NCBI GenBank assembly: GCA_017656505.1
Contig: JACDNU010000023.1
Location: 1-37,016 of the forward strand
Source: Archaeoglobus sp.
GTDB lineage: Archaea > Halobacteriota > Archaeoglobi > Archaeoglobales > Archaeoglobaceae
Direction: 5' to 3'
Length of the DNA: 37,016 bases
Shown in pieces: positions 15,787 to 22,077 of this stretch (position 1 is the stretch's first letter; each line of letters opens with the position of its first letter). Made by a program: the position numbers and the translations under genes. The notes beneath the pieces were generated by a model. The model was given only the letters and a program-made list of their open reading frames with translations, was not told the DNA's origin and did no database searches.

Positions 15787-15980
15787 TACTTCCCCTCTAT
15801 CCCATACATTCCTATTTTCAACTTATTCCATCCAAGGATGTGCTTCCTGACAGCCTCTGCAACAAATTCCTCAACAGATTCATAGCCAAGTTCTCTGTGC
15901 TTTTCCATGAACTCCTCCACCCAAGAAATCAAACCAGCTGGGAGTTTTACTCCAACCAACTCGATTTTCCCAACACTCAT
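15786..15980 (-). CDS. RHH DNA-binding protein
   Basis: A 64-residue protein: strand GKIELVGVKLP, helix ISWVEEFMEKHRELG, then SVEEFVAEAVRKHILGW, the standard ribbon-helix-helix order. The ATG at 15980 is supported by AGGTGA about 6 bases upstream; the frame is open for 18 more codons but lacks a signal there. It is divergent from the RHH gene at 16068, and the shared promoter carries two inverted repeats, so autoregulation is likely. Confidence 0.78.
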   Translation of the reverse strand: MSVGKIELVGVKLPAGLISWVEEFMEKHRELGYESVEEFVAEAVRKHILGWNKLKIGMYGIEGK

Positions 15981-16007
15981 GGTTTTCACCTCTTCTATTT
16001 TACATAC

Positions 16008-16038
16008 TATTTGCATCATTTTAGATGATAGCAAAATA
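16008..16038. promoter_or_regulatory. Inverted repeat in divergent RHH promoter (site 1)
   Basis: The left arm TATTTGCATCAT mirrors the right arm ATGATAGCAAAATA around TTTAG, with one extra base. It overlaps the probable transcript start of the leftward RHH gene pair. The same half-site appears at the promoter of the PRTase-like gene (17387-17399). Confidence 0.5.
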
Positions 16039-16047
16039 TTTAAATTT

Positions 16048-16063
16048 TATGCTAAATAGCATA
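16048..16063. promoter_or_regulatory. Inverted repeat in divergent RHH promoter (site 2)
   Basis: TATGCTAAATAGCATA has perfect 7-base arms. It lies between the TATA-like ATTTAAAT (16038-16045) and the ATG at 16068, where a bound repressor would block the leaderless rightward gene. Confidence 0.55.
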
Positions 16064-16067
16064 CAAT

Positions 16068-16244
16068 ATGCAGCGATATAGAGGAAAAAGAATAACCATC
16101 ACAATACCAGAAGGGATCTGGAGAATTATCGAGGAAAACTTAAAAGGAGTTATGGGAGATAAGGACTCAGAGATAATAAGAAACATCGTTATTGCTTGGC
16201 TTTCTGATAAATCCTACTTGAAGAAAGAGAAAGAAGAACAATAA
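16068..16244 (+). CDS. Small RHH DNA-binding protein
   Basis: A 58-residue protein: QRYRGKRITITIPEGIWRII gives the basic strand and first helix, and KDSEIIRNIVIAWLSDKSYL the second helix of a ribbon-helix-helix domain; the tail is charged. The TATA-like ATTTAAAT lies about 26 bp before the ATG, so the mRNA is probably leaderless. It converges on the PRTase-like gene. Confidence 0.75.
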   Translation: MQRYRGKRITITIPEGIWRIIEENLKGVMGDKDSEIIRNIVIAWLSDKSYLKKEKEEQ

Positions 16245-16318
16245 AAATTTAAACTATCATCTTGATATTTTTGTGATTTCTATGGAAGAATATTCTATTC
16301 AAATTAGAAAAGTTAGCA

Positions 16319-17374
16319 CTAATACCAATATACAGTGTATCCTCTGCTTTTGCTTACTAGGGTAAATTTATCTTTAAAGCGTTCAAGCAATTTTGAGGAA
16401 AAATTTTGTTCTAGGCAGCGACAGCAAACATTAGGGACAAGATCTTTGGGGATGTTTTTATCACAAGTCTCATCTGGACATAGTCTTTGTAAATCATTTA
16501 CATCCAAAATATATGGGGAACAAAATGCCATGGAACTGAGTTTATAGAAAGACCCCTTATGTTTGGCTCTAACTCTTAGCTGCACACGTTCAAAGTCTAA
16601 AATACGTTTCTCTTGATCTGATAAAAATAGATCTCTAAATATATCCGTCACATACTCAAGTTCTAAGGAATATTTGAAATTTGTTTTCTCGTCCACGAAT
16701 AGGACTTCCTCACTTTCAACAACATCTATCTCATTATCGAAAATCTTCAGAAATGACTCTCTAATGATCTCTTTAAGTTCATCTTTGTCTTTACAACCTA
16801 TTTCGCATTCCTCATAAATGTGATCAGTATCAAGAGGTGTTAATCTGGAATGGTAGTAGGCTGTTAATTTTTGATGAACTAGATTGTAATCGTCATCATT
16901 TATTGCCACAACAACGAAGCAAAATTCAGTATCGGGGTGATTAGCCTCCAACCTATTAAGAGTATCCTTTCTAATTACGTAACCCACCACTTTAACTACT
17001 TTTTTATTTAGAGATTCAAGGACTTCTATGACCTTCTCTATCTCCTCACCTTTATTTATCGCATCTACTGCAATTATCAGTTCATTGGGTTCAGGAGCAT
17101 CATACAATTTCTTAATGATCGCAACATCTGATAGTGACTCTAACTTTAACGCAGACACGTTAAATTGGTGCTCCATTAAAAAAGGTAATAAAGGCTGAAA
17201 GAGATGTGTCCCACGTCGATCTATCGTGCGGATATCTTTTGGCCTATCCTTGATAGTGAGAATGCATTTTTTTATTAAGTGATTTAGATCCTTTCTTATC
17301 TGAGCTACTATTTCGTTTGGATTCTTTTCGGATAGGTTGGAAAACATTTCTTCAATGCTTTTTGGTACATCCAT
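16319..17374 (-). CDS. Phosphoribosyltransferase-like protein with C-terminal Cys cluster
   Basis: A 351-residue protein. The N-terminal helical part (1-45) leads to a PRTase-type fold: FQPLLPFLMEHQFNVSALKL, then the strand and loop LIIAVDAINKGEEI (about 100-113), in the place of the PRPP-binding loop, then VVKVVGYVIRKD. The loop differs from the classic acidic-pair/Thr-Gly form, so activity may be altered. Residues about 280-330 carry clustered cysteines (LCPDETC and CCRC), probably a zinc site. It resembles PRTase domains predicted in prokaryotic conflict systems. The ATG at 17374 lies about 25 bp after TATA GATATATTTT, a leaderless start. It is divergent from the wHTH and HD genes. Confidence 0.6.
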   Translation of the reverse strand: MDVPKSIEEMFSNLSEKNPNEIVAQIRKDLNHLIKKCILTIKDRPKDIRTIDRRGTHLFQPLLPFLMEHQFNVSALKLESLSDVAIIKKLYDAPEPNELIIAVDAINKGEEIEKVIEVLESLNKKVVKVVGYVIRKDTLNRLEANHPDTEFCFVVVAINDDDYNLVHQKLTAYYHSRLTPLDTDHIYEECEIGCKDKDELKEIIRESFLKIFDNEIDVVESEEVLFVDEKTNFKYSLELEYVTDIFRDLFLSDQEKRILDFERVQLRVRAKHKGSFYKLSSMAFCSPYILDVNDLQRLCPDETCDKNIPKDLVPNVCCRCLEQNFSSKLLERFKDKFTLVSKSRGYTVYWY

Positions 17375-17386
17375 ATTTTTTGTATT

Positions 17387-17408
17387 ATGATGCAAAATAT
17401 ATCTTTTT
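17387..17408 (-). promoter_or_regulatory. PRTase-like gene promoter with RHH-type half-site
   Basis: TATA box GATATATTTT is followed, before the ATG, by TATTTTGCATCAT, nearly the same as the arms of the repeat at 16008-16038. An RHH protein of the element may bind both. Confidence 0.45.
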
Positions 17409-17488
17409 CTAATTTTATTATCTGTTATCGTGCTATATCAAAAATTTTATAAGAGTAATTAGCATTAGTGTTTCATAACTATATTAAT

Positions 17489-17557
17489 TACTAAAATAGT
17501 AGCAATAGTTCTAATCATTTGTCTAAAATCATAAATTTTAAATACTATTGTTTAGTA
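17489..17557. promoter_or_regulatory. Paired TACTA/TAGTA operator-like sites before the wHTH gene
   Basis: TACTAAAATAGTA (17489-17501) and TACTATTGTTTAGTA (17543-17557) share the same 5-base arms with 3- and 5-base spacers. The TATA-like TTTTAAATAC (17536-17545) partly overlaps the second, which ends just before the probable transcript start. Confidence 0.5.
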
Positions 17558-17563
17558 GAGAAT

Positions 17564-17884
17564 ATGGTGATTAAAATGGCTAAAAAGCCGAAACATGAAA
17601 TTTTGTCAAATGAGTTAAAGGTAGCAGCAGAGATTTATTACCAAGTTCATGAAAAAGGTGAGAAAGTCTGGTTCAATAAACTTGTGGAGCTTTTGAGTGA
17701 TTACATGAGTAGGAGTACAATCCAAAAAGCTCTAAATGTCCTTTTTGATTGGGGTATTGTTAAAGGCGAGTATGGTGAAACTGAAAAAGGTAGAGCTGGG
17801 AGATTACTATTAATAGCCACAGAACACAAGGATACCATCAGGAAAATTTACGAAACTTACTGGAAAGATAAAGACTCCAAGTAA
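17564..17884 (+). CDS. Winged-helix transcriptional regulator
   Basis: A 106-residue protein with one winged-helix domain: KHEILSNELKVAAEIYYQVH, KVWFNKLVELLSDYMSRSTI with recognition helix QKALNVLFDWGIVKGEYGET, then the wing RAGRLLLIA. A leaderless start at 17564 fits the TATA position; an internal ATG at 17576 preceded by GGTGAT is a good second choice. It stops 3 bp before the HD gene, so the two form an operon. It probably represses the operon and perhaps the divergent PRTase-like gene through the paired TACTA/TAGTA sites. Confidence 0.78.
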   Translation: MVIKMAKKPKHEILSNELKVAAEIYYQVHEKGEKVWFNKLVELLSDYMSRSTIQKALNVLFDWGIVKGEYGETEKGRAGRLLLIATEHKDTIRKIYETYWKDKDSK

Positions 17885-17887
17885 AAT

Positions 17888-18661
17888 ATGGACAAAATAG
17901 TATATGTGGGGGTAACCGAAGAAGATGTGGCTAAATTAGATTTCATAGAAGTGTACTCTCGACAAGTTTTGGAGTATGTCCACAGAGGCATACCAAACTT
18001 TCCTAACCATGGCGTCTTTCACGTATTGAATGTGATCGACAACATCAAAGAACTATTGGGATCTTATATTTCACTTGGCTATGAGTTCTCCCCTAAAGAA
18101 TGGTTGATACTTTATTTATCTGCATGGTTACATGACTGGGGAAATATAGTCATTACTTCAGAGGATGAAAGAAGTAAGCATGCTGAATACTCTGTGAGGA
18201 TAATGGAGAAATTAGGTGATTATTTACATTTTCTTGGAAAGGACATCATCGAATGTGTTAAATCTGTAATTTTGTATCACAGTAGTGTTTTTGATTTGGC
18301 TGAATTGCCAACTGAATCACTTGGTGTGAGATTAAGATTAATTTCAGCTTTTTTCAGAATCGCCGATGCTTGCGATGCCTCATTCTCGAGAGCTAGTCAA
18401 ATTCTATTCAAAATATTAGATGAATTTTTATCAGAGGAGAACAGAGAATTCTGGGAGGCTCATCAAGCAATCTTAGATCTACGTTTTTCTAATACAAAAA
18501 TAATTATAGAGGTCGAACATGGGAAAAAAGAGAAAGCTGAAAAGTTGATCAAAAAGATCAACCAAGAAGTAGAAGATGTTAATAAGGTGCTTAAAGAATA
18601 CGAGATGCCAGTTTTATCAGTTGAAGTTAAAGAAACACCACCACTCGGTCAAGAAAGTTAA
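17888..18661 (+). CDS. HD-domain phosphohydrolase-like protein
   Basis: A 257-residue protein with the full set of HD metal ligands: HGVFH (41-45), AWLHDWGN with His82-Asp83, KHAEYS with His98, LYHSS with His131, and RIADACDAS with Asp160/Asp163. The C-terminus (about 195-257) is a small alpha/beta extension (TKIIIEVEHGKKEKAEKLIK). HD domains hydrolyse phosphate esters, often nucleotides or signalling nucleotides. The layout resembles HD domains described in predicted prokaryotic conflict systems. Paired with a PRTase-like protein and a regulator, it may make or destroy a nucleotide signal; the substrate is unknown. Confidence 0.75.
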   Translation: MDKIVYVGVTEEDVAKLDFIEVYSRQVLEYVHRGIPNFPNHGVFHVLNVIDNIKELLGSYISLGYEFSPKEWLILYLSAWLHDWGNIVITSEDERSKHAEYSVRIMEKLGDYLHFLGKDIIECVKSVILYHSSVFDLAELPTESLGVRLRLISAFFRIADACDASFSRASQILFKILDEFLSEENREFWEAHQAILDLRFSNTKIIIEVEHGKKEKAEKLIKKINQEVEDVNKVLKEYEMPVLSVEVKETPPLGQES

Positions 18662-18688
18662 GAAAACTAATAAAACTGATAGATCCCT

Positions 18689-18874
18689 TTAATCGATTTT
18701 AACCACACCACAATTCAAACAAATCCACCCAATACCTACCATCGTTGCCTTCTTGGCATACTGAGATTTAACATAAATCCTTTTCATCAAAGTTCTACAA
18801 GTAGGGCATTTTTCATGTTTTCCTCTGGTTTTCTGGTTCAAATTCCTTAGTTTAAACGGTATAACGTTATTCAC
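18689..18874 (-). CDS. Zinc-ribbon protein
   Basis: A 61-residue protein with two CxxC knuckles, EKCPTCRTLM and WICLNCGVV, about 27 residues apart, a classic zinc ribbon. GTG at 18874 is chosen because GAGGTG lies 5-6 bases upstream; another GTG three codons earlier overlaps that site. It is read in the same direction as int(C), directly downstream of it, and may be co-expressed. Role unknown, perhaps nucleic-acid binding. Confidence 0.65.
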   Translation of the reverse strand: MNNVIPFKLRNLNQKTRGKHEKCPTCRTLMKRIYVKSQYAKKATMVGIGWICLNCGVVKID

Positions 18875-18915
18875 AAGCCACACCTCTTTATTAAAAAATG
18901 AAAAGGTTTGGAGAT

Positions 18916-19967
18916 TTATTCCAAAATCGATTTTACCAACTTTTCAACCTCATTCTTCTGTTCTTTAGTCAGAATCTCTACTTTATCCCAGTATTTCAGC
19001 CAGTCATCACGAATGCTTTCTTTTGTCACTTTGCCTTTGAGGTAATTTTCAATTCTTACAGCATACTTTTCCGTGTCATGGCCTGCTATTATAGCCTCAA
19101 GAAATCCTGGAACTCCAAGCTTGTTCATGCTGTAATCGACCTCAAAATCTCTCAGATTATCGACTTCAATTCCTGAGACTCTTTTCTTTATCACGTCTGT
19201 GATCGTATCTTTGGGAAACATCTTTTTCGATTGTAGTTGGAGCTTCTTTCTCAGTTTCTTGTTTTCCCATATCACCATAAAATGATTCAGAATCCAATGT
19301 GACTCCTTGTTTATTGGAATCAGCCTTTCAAATGGCGTCTTTGTGAATTCTTCTGGCAGAATAAAGTATCTCTTTTTAATTCCCTCCTTAATCTGCTTGT
19401 CCTCAATCCTATAAAGTTCGAAAGGCCTTAATCCAGTTGAAGCACCAAGGATTATCGCTGCAATAGCTCTCAACTTCATGAAAGCATCGTTTACCTTGTA
19501 TCTCCTCCATTTTCCGGAGAGAATCACATCAATCGCCTTCCTTAGCTTCTCTAAAGTTATAGCTTTCTCCTCTTCAGTATAGAGCTTCTTAGTTTTCTTA
19601 CCTTTCCATTTGAGTAGTTTTGCATATTCTTCGAAAACAGGCTCATCGAATCTCTCGGCTAGCCATCTTAGGAACACCTTGAGATCCTTGAAAAGGTTCT
19701 TTCCATAAGGTTCGAATTGATACTTGTCTCTCCACTTAATGAATTCTTCTCTGGATAAATCCTTGATTTCCCTTTGGAATCGCTTTATTTTTGTTCTATA
19801 TCCTGATCTATGCTCTTTTTTGTATCTTGATAAGAATTCTTCTATAATCTCATCACTAAGAAATTCAGTTTTCTTTAGTCTGCGAGCTTCTTTTCGCTTA
19901 ATCTCTTCTTTAAATTCTCTGAAGGACTGTGGATCCCAGGAGCCGGGTTCGAGTCCCGGTCCGGGCC
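18916..19967 (-). CDS. int(C): C-terminal catalytic part of SSV-type tyrosine integrase
   Basis: Open from attR to the stop at 18916, encoding residues 57-406 of the joined integrase. The att-encoded peptide (PGPGLEPGSWDPQS) is followed by a long charged helical region (72-175) and the tyrosine recombinase core: Arg237 in STGLRPFEL, Lys266 in the hairpin (EEFTKTPFERL), Arg329 in NLRDFEV, His353 in IAGHD, and the probable nucleophile Tyr365 in IENYLK. A GTG at 19677 could start a shortened product, but homologous-looking sequence continues upstream to att. While integrated, this piece has no normal start or promoter, so the enzyme is off until excision or re-joining. Confidence 0.9.
19924..19967. 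repeat. attR, right copy of the 44-bp attachment repeat
   Basis: Identical to 6960-7003. Here the tRNA 3' half stands without its 5' half and lies inside the integrase reading frame. Confidence 0.95.
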
Positions 19968-20054
19968 CTATTCTCGAATTACCTTTCTGGTTTTCATATG
20001 TAAGTTATGGTGAAGTTTAATCTTCACGGATCTTCTCGTGGTTGCTACTCCCCC

Positions 20055-20426
20055 CTACTCCCCCTTATCTGTTTTTGATTTCTCCAGCCCCTCCATCATC
20101 TTCAGCAAAACTTTTTTGAGTTCAGGAAGCTGTTCCTTTATTATCACCCACACAATTTCGAGATCTACTGCAAAATAGCCATGAATGACAACATTTCTCA
20201 AACCAACAACTCTGTTCCAAGGTATTTCTCTATATTTTGAGCGGAGGTTTTCGGGAATGTTTTTTGCAGCCTCTCCTATAATTTCGAGATTCCTTAAAAC
20301 TGCATCAACAACCATATCTTGTTCCATAAAATCCTGTGAATCTCTGATTGAAGATATATACCTTTCAATCTTCTCTATAGCCTCAAGCATATCTTGAATG
20401 AACAGCTCTGGAGTTCGTTTAGACAT
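20055..20426 (-). CDS. hepT: HepT-like toxin of a MntA-HepT pair
   Basis: A 123-residue HEPN-fold protein. The signature RX4HXY is present as RNVVIHGY (Arg77, His82, Tyr84). Helical surroundings (LFIQDMLEAIEKIERYISSI and DAVLRNLEIIGEAAKNIPEN) match HepT/DUF86. HepT acts as an RNase and is inactivated when its partner adds AMP to the tyrosine of this motif. Its ATG overlaps the end of the antitoxin gene by 8 bp, so both are made from one mRNA. It lies just outside attR, so it is chromosomal or from an earlier insertion. Confidence 0.88.
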   Translation of the reverse strand: MSKRTPELFIQDMLEAIEKIERYISSIRDSQDFMEQDMVVDAVLRNLEIIGEAAKNIPENLRSKYREIPWNRVVGLRNVVIHGYFAVDLEIVWVIIKEQLPELKKVLLKMMEGLEKSKTDKGE

Positions 20427-20715
20427 AAACTATCTCCCTTTCTATGGATTTCCAGAGTATAGATTTTCTCATAGCAGCCCTCTTTGTGACAACATCAACC
20501 CTAACTCCGAGCAGTTCTTCAAGGAATTCCTTCAAATCGACGATTTCCCAGCCTACAGGTTCGTAAAATTCAACAATAACATCAACATCACTTGTCTCCT
20601 TTTGCTCCCCCTTCGTTACAGAACCAAAAACACCTATACTCTTGATCTTAAACCTCTCTTTCAGAATTCTATCGTTCTCCTTTAGTATCTGGATTACCTC
20701 TTCGAGGTTTTTCAT
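20419..20715 (-). CDS. mntA: MntA-like minimal nucleotidyltransferase antitoxin
   Basis: A 98-residue nucleotidyltransferase with the GSx10DxD motif: Gly31-Ser32 in GVFGSVTKGE and Asp43-x-Asp45 in TSDVDVIVEF. It would AMPylate the HepT toxin. The ATG at 20715 is where the family normally begins (NLEEVIQILKENDRILKERF). The frame stays open upstream to 20850 and even further except for one TAG near 20869, and that sequence looks protein-like (DEDYYLVVLYIVESPSTAMV), so a decayed gene may be fused ahead of it. Confidence 0.85.
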   Translation of the reverse strand: MKNLEEVIQILKENDRILKERFKIKSIGVFGSVTKGEQKETSDVDVIVEFYEPVGWEIVDLKEFLEELLGVRVDVVTKRAAMRKSILWKSIEREIVYV

Positions 20716-21082
20716 AACTCTATTTGATTTTTCACCATACATTATCTTTTCCCCGTCGGTAGAAACAGTAGTTTCGGCAACATCTACCATAGCTGTACTT
20801 GGAGATTCAACTATGTAAAGAACTACGAGATAGTAGTCTTCATCCTCCAAAGCAGCAACTTCGTAAATCTATTCAATTTTACCATAACTATTTTTGAAAA
20901 GTTACAATTTATATAACACACTCTCTATGATGGGCTATCGACACTCTGTAATGGGATCACTGAAAGCATGCAGGAAGAAATTGAGCATTTCATAAAAATA
21001 AAATGAGAGCAGGATTAGAAAATCAACTGTTCTTAGAAATTTTCAGAGACAGCAAGAGAATTCCAAAGCAAAGTTTATATTT

Positions 21083-21102
21083 TCTATTAGCCCACTAATA
21101 GA
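21083..21102. promoter_or_regulatory. Operator palindrome of the RHH-PIN pair
   Basis: TCTATTAGCCCACTAATAGA has perfect 8-base arms. It lies between the TATA box (TTTATAT, 21074-21080) and the ATG at 21104, spanning the expected transcript start; autorepression by the RHH antitoxin is expected. Confidence 0.65.
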
Positions 21103-21103
21103 T

Positions 21104-21334
21104 ATGAACATAAGCGTGGAGTTAACTCCGGAGTTGCTTGAGTACATCGAAAGTAAGGTTAGAAGTGGGAAGTATAAAAGCAGAAGTGAGGTTGTGAGGG
21201 AAGCGATCAGGATGATGATAAAGTCAGATTTAGAGAGAATGCTCGAGGAAAAGGGATTTGATTTAAAAAAGTTTGAGGAGGAGAGGGAAAAGATTTCGGG
21301 TGAGCTGATTGAGAAAAAGTACAGAAAATCTTAG
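21104..21334 (+). CDS. RHH antitoxin, ParD/CopG type
   Basis: A 76-residue protein with a clean ribbon-helix-helix: strand NISVELTPELLEYIESKVRS, then YKSRSEVVREAIRMMIKSDL. The C-terminal part is charged and helical and would wrap the toxin. A TATA box about 27 bp upstream gives a leaderless transcript with a perfect palindrome at its start. The next gene, a PIN toxin, overlaps its end. Confidence 0.88.
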   Translation: MNISVELTPELLEYIESKVRSGKYKSRSEVVREAIRMMIKSDLERMLEEKGFDLKKFEEEREKISGELIEKKYRKS

Positions 21335-21755
21335 GATTGTACTCGACACGAACGTTCTCTTCTCGGCAATAAGATACAGAGGTAAGCCATTTGAATTACT
21401 TGAACGGGCAGAAAGAGAAAATGTCAAGGTTCTAATCCCTGAATACGTTTATGAGGAACTTAGAGAGGTATTCATTAGGAACGACTTAGATTTTAACTTG
21501 GTTGTAAGATTCTTGGCAACATACGAGAACCTATCGATCGTTGAGAGGAAGTTCAGAGGAGAACTGATAGCCCTGGCAGAAGAAATGGTTCCGGACAGGA
21601 AAGACCATCCAGTATTCGCATACACACTCTTACTGCATGAAGAGGATAACGCTATCAGATTGGTAACGGGAGATAAATCCTTAAGAGAAGCTCTGAACCG
21701 TGTAAAAGAGGGATTAGCCTTGAGCGTTGATGAAGCTTTGAGCTTGCTGAAATAG
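21309..21755 (+). CDS. PIN-domain toxin (VapC-like RNase)
   Basis: A 148-residue PIN protein. Acidic residues are visible in IVLDTNVLFS, EYVYEELREVF, PDRKDHPVF and LVTGDKSL, the expected metal-binding set. It should cleave RNA when free of its antitoxin. The start is uncertain: TTG at 21309 has GGTGAG about 4 bases upstream and overlaps the antitoxin gene by 26 bp; there is no ATG before the first catalytic Asp. It belongs to the group of PIN proteins annotated as putative toxin, PIN family. Confidence 0.82.
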   Translation: MRKSTENLRIVLDTNVLFSAIRYRGKPFELLERAERENVKVLIPEYVYEELREVFIRNDLDFNLVVRFLATYENLSIVERKFRGELIALAEEMVPDRKDHPVFAYTLLLHEEDNAIRLVTGDKSLREALNRVKEGLALSVDEALSLLK

Positions 21756-21778
21756 GGAAACTATCTAAAGCGACAAAA

Positions 21779-21984
21779 ATTTCCCACGCTCTTGGAATTT
21801 CCTACCGAGAGATATTATGTAGATTACGATAAGGATGCCGACATCCTTTACATAAGCTTTGAAAGACCCCCAGAAAGCCACCGAAACAGAAGTTAGCGAG
21901 GGAAGAGTCTTGTTAAGATACAGGGAAAATAGGTTAGTTGGTATAACGATTCTGAATGCGAGCAGATTTAAGGTTAAAGCTTAG
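21779..21984 (+). pseudogene. DUF2283 family gene, frameshifted
   Basis: The first part reads YYVDYDKDADILYISFERPP and the second part, one frame over, reads ATETEVSEGRVLLRYRENRL then VGITILNASRFKVKA. Together they make a complete DUF2283 domain. The break is near the C-run at about 21867-21871. No good start codon is visible. The rest of 21756-22077 holds nothing else I can support. Confidence 0.75.
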
Positions 21985-22077
21985 AGCTAGATTTTAAAAT
22001 CAGGTTAAAAGCTGGAAATGGCCTTAATTCAGATTTTGCAATAATAAAACTCTCAGTTCATAAACTTCCTTATTCAC

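Larger units (their letters stand above)
6960..19967. mobile_element. Integrated plasmid-like element with SSV-type split integrase
   Basis: Two identical 44-bp copies of the tRNA-His 3' half bound a 13,008-bp interval (12,964 bp plus one repeat as the circular form). The integrase gene is cut by integration, with its N-terminal part beside the left repeat and its C-terminal part beside the right repeat, both reading leftward. Excision at the repeats would rejoin 169 + 44 + 1008 = 1221 bases, exactly 407 codons including the stop. The cargo is a replication protein, many small DNA-binding proteins and accessory genes. I see no capsid, portal or packaging ATPase, which favours a plasmid-like element over a provirus. 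Confidence 0.93.

Noticed and set aside
18916-19677. 253-residue integrase starting at the GTG
   Set aside because: The frame continues with integrase-like charged helices up to the att repeat and joins int(N) in frame, so the GTG is not the natural start.
6960-19967. Element as an SSV- or tailed-virus provirus
   Set aside because: No capsid, portal, terminase or packaging ATPase is visible; only the integrase type is SSV-like.
21765-21836. HTH-like frame ISHALGISYREIL before the DUF2283 remnant
   Set aside because: It is short, stops at once, and overlaps the better-supported DUF2283 frame.
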